Origin: CAVQOB01 sp963714325
Lineage (GTDB): Bacteria; Pseudomonadota; Alphaproteobacteria; Rhizobiales; Hyphomicrobiaceae
Reading direction: 5' to 3'
DNA length: 64,000 nt
Assembly: GCA_963714325.1 (NCBI GenBank)
Contig: CAVQOB010000021.1
Span: forward strand, 1-64,000
Part shown: one piece after another, positions 63,092 through 64,000 of the stretch
Position numbering within the stretch: the first letter of the stretch is position 1
Layout of the letters: the number at the start of each line of letters is the position of its first letter
The notes under the pieces: generated by a model
Database searches by the model: none
Told to the model about the DNA's origin: nothing
Seen by the model: the letters and a program-made list of their open reading frames with translations, nothing else
Made by a program: the position numbers and the translations under genes

Positions 63092-63643
63092 TCATTGTAA
63101 GCGCACCCGTATGGACGGACCGCTCATTGACGGCAGTATACCTGGAGCTTTCGTCAATTCATCGAATAACCGTTGCTTGGGATAAGTTGCTTCCGGATCG
63201 AGGGCCGCCAGCATTCCGTTTATGGCAAGTTCCGCAAGTCGATCATCAAAGATGGGTGCTCCATAGTCGTTGCGCAGGAGTTCCAGGACATCGCCGACGG
63301 CGTCGAGATAGCAATAAATTTTTGCGTTGGGTTTGGCCCCGGTTCCGGTGGAACATTTTTGTTTGGCGGACGATACGATAGCACCGGCCCGCAACGAGGG
63401 AAACGCCCGTAGCATATTGTCCAGTGCGCCTTGCATTATTTGATCGTCTGTCGGAGACGTTGATCGATGGGCACGGACTTGTTCGAGAACATCACCCAAT
63501 CGGTCAAGCGCTTCACGGATGTTTGGCGGCGCCTGCACCGATCCGCAGTCCTTACCTGCGGGGCAAACAATGTGAACTGTAAGAAGCTTTTCAAAGTATT
63601 TCTCGATGGGGTGTCTAGCTATGTTGATCATCACAATCCGCAT
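63092..63643 (-). CDS. Protein with two copies of an S41-peptidase N-terminal motif, no protease domain
   Basis: About 183 residues from ATG 63643, with no clear family. Residues near the C-terminus (LDAVGDVLELLRNDYGAPIFDDRLAELAINGMLAALDPEATY) resemble the helical N-terminal segment of C-terminal-processing proteases (CtpA), and an upstream stretch (LDRLGDVLEQVRAHRSTSPTDDQIMQGALDNMLRAFPS) looks like a second copy. The PDZ and catalytic Ser/Lys parts are absent. It could be a remnant, or a small protein using the helical motif for binding. Start uncertain. Confidence 0.5.
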   Translation of the reverse strand: MRIVMINIARHPIEKYFEKLLTVHIVCPAGKDCGSVQAPPNIREALDRLGDVLEQVRAHRSTSPTDDQIMQGALDNMLRAFPSLRAGAIVSSAKQKCSTGTGAKPNAKIYCYLDAVGDVLELLRNDYGAPIFDDRLAELAINGMLAALDPEATYPKQRLFDELTKAPGILPSMSGPSIRVRLQ

Positions 63644-63821
63644 GCTCAAGTTTTGGCCGCCAGGCGAGCTTGCCGATGTCGAACAGCTGATTAGTTCGAG
63701 TGAGTGACTGTCGGCCCGGGAGTGGCGAATGATGGGCTTTTTGTGAGTATCTCCAGGCGAATGCGCGTGGGTTCGGATGTGTCTAACCTCTGTCTGAGAA
63801 TGCCCGTGAACTGACGAGCCG
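63644..63821. other. Short gap, nothing recognised
   Basis: Small frames only. None is supported by start context or family resemblance. Confidence 0.3.
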
Positions 63822-63947
63822 TCACCGCCGTGCGTCCCACATGCCCGGACCTCGGGCAGCGTCGGCAATGCGGCGCTTGTGCTCGCGCTCGGCGACCCAC
63901 GCTCCGGTGATGGCGACCAGAACGCTGGCGATGAACAGCACGAACAT
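63822..63947 (-). CDS. Putative small membrane protein at the window edge
   Basis: This is a 41-residue frame: one hydrophobic helix (MFVLFIASVLVAITGAWVA) followed by a charged tail EREHKRRIADAARG and GMWDARR. The composition is that of a real small membrane protein. The same frame stays open upstream to the window end, so it may be the C-terminus of a longer gene. No family is recognised. Confidence 0.35.
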   Translation of the reverse strand: MFVLFIASVLVAITGAWVAEREHKRRIADAARGPGMWDARR

Positions 63948-64000
63948 GGCTGGTTCGGACGGCAACGGCCCCGTAGTGCGCGCCGCTGGCCATCTGTTCG

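Overview
The window is GC-rich chromosomal DNA, almost certainly from an alphaproteobacterium and probably a member of the Rhizobiales/Hyphomicrobiales. The pointers are the COX15-type haem A synthase next to a DUF2842 gene, the radA-cvpA-purF order, an RpoE-ChrR photooxidative-stress module, TrmFO, and ATG/GTG/TTG starts in tightly overlapping operons. Identifications come from reading motifs in the translated sequence. No database search was run.

Layout, left to right. 1-540: no recognisable gene. 541-3375: a nested insertion sequence, with an IS91-type element (tyrosine recombinase plus HUH transposase) inside a broken IS5-type element, inserted at the CTAG that carries the ctaA stop codon. 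3371-4777: ctaA and a DUF2842 gene. 4805-11969: exopolysaccharide genes (polysaccharide deacetylase, Wzc/ExoP-like co-polymerase with a degenerate kinase domain, Wza-like lipoprotein, GT4 glycosyltransferase, WcaJ-like initiating transferase). 12126-13784: an EttA-type ABC-F protein. 14147-20990: a hexuronate-catabolism locus (uxuB, FadR-type GntR regulator, TRAP transporter dctPQM, uxuA) with two operator-like palindromes. 21107-24862: radA, cvpA, purF. 25086-26180: an orphan TAXI-type binding protein.

26494-35593: tRNA-Lys(CTT), then a compact stress island (fasciclin protein, frameshifted tspO, FAD-dependent oxidoreductase, DUF1365, frameshifted cyclopropane-fatty-acid synthase, DUF3833, SDR, chrR, rpoE, DUF2177, DUF2878). 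It ends at a 36-base near-copy of the tRNA 3' half. Four promoters of the form TGATC(C/T)-N18-T(A/T) precede the four transcription units, so the island reads as one RpoE-ChrR regulon that may have been delivered as a tRNA-integrated element.

35652-39856: a small membrane protein, a secreted subtilisin, a zinc-ligand-less anti-sigma factor, an ECF sigma factor and a His-rich secreted peptide. 40636-56207: two divergent nonulosonic-acid (sialic/legionaminic-type) operons. The rightward one has PtmE-, LegB-, LegC-, DUF115/Maf- and NeuC/LegG-like genes and a GT4. The leftward one has two NeuB-like synthases, a CMP-sugar synthetase-like protein, a Gfo/Idh/MocA oxidoreductase, a class-III aminotransferase, a NeuD-like acetyltransferase and a large glycerophosphate/glycosyl transferase. 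Together they could make and attach one legionaminic-type sugar plus a second, possibly undescribed, amino-modified acid sugar. 56161-59348: a type I secretion ATPase and adaptor. 59569-62306: trmFO and an enolase-superfamily enzyme. 62419-64000: a frameshifted lipoprotein, an S41-N-terminal-like protein without protease domain, and a small membrane ORF at the edge.

Three otherwise intact genes (tspO, cfa, the lipoprotein) each carry one single-base frameshift. This could be decay, phase variation or sequencing error, and reads would be needed to tell.
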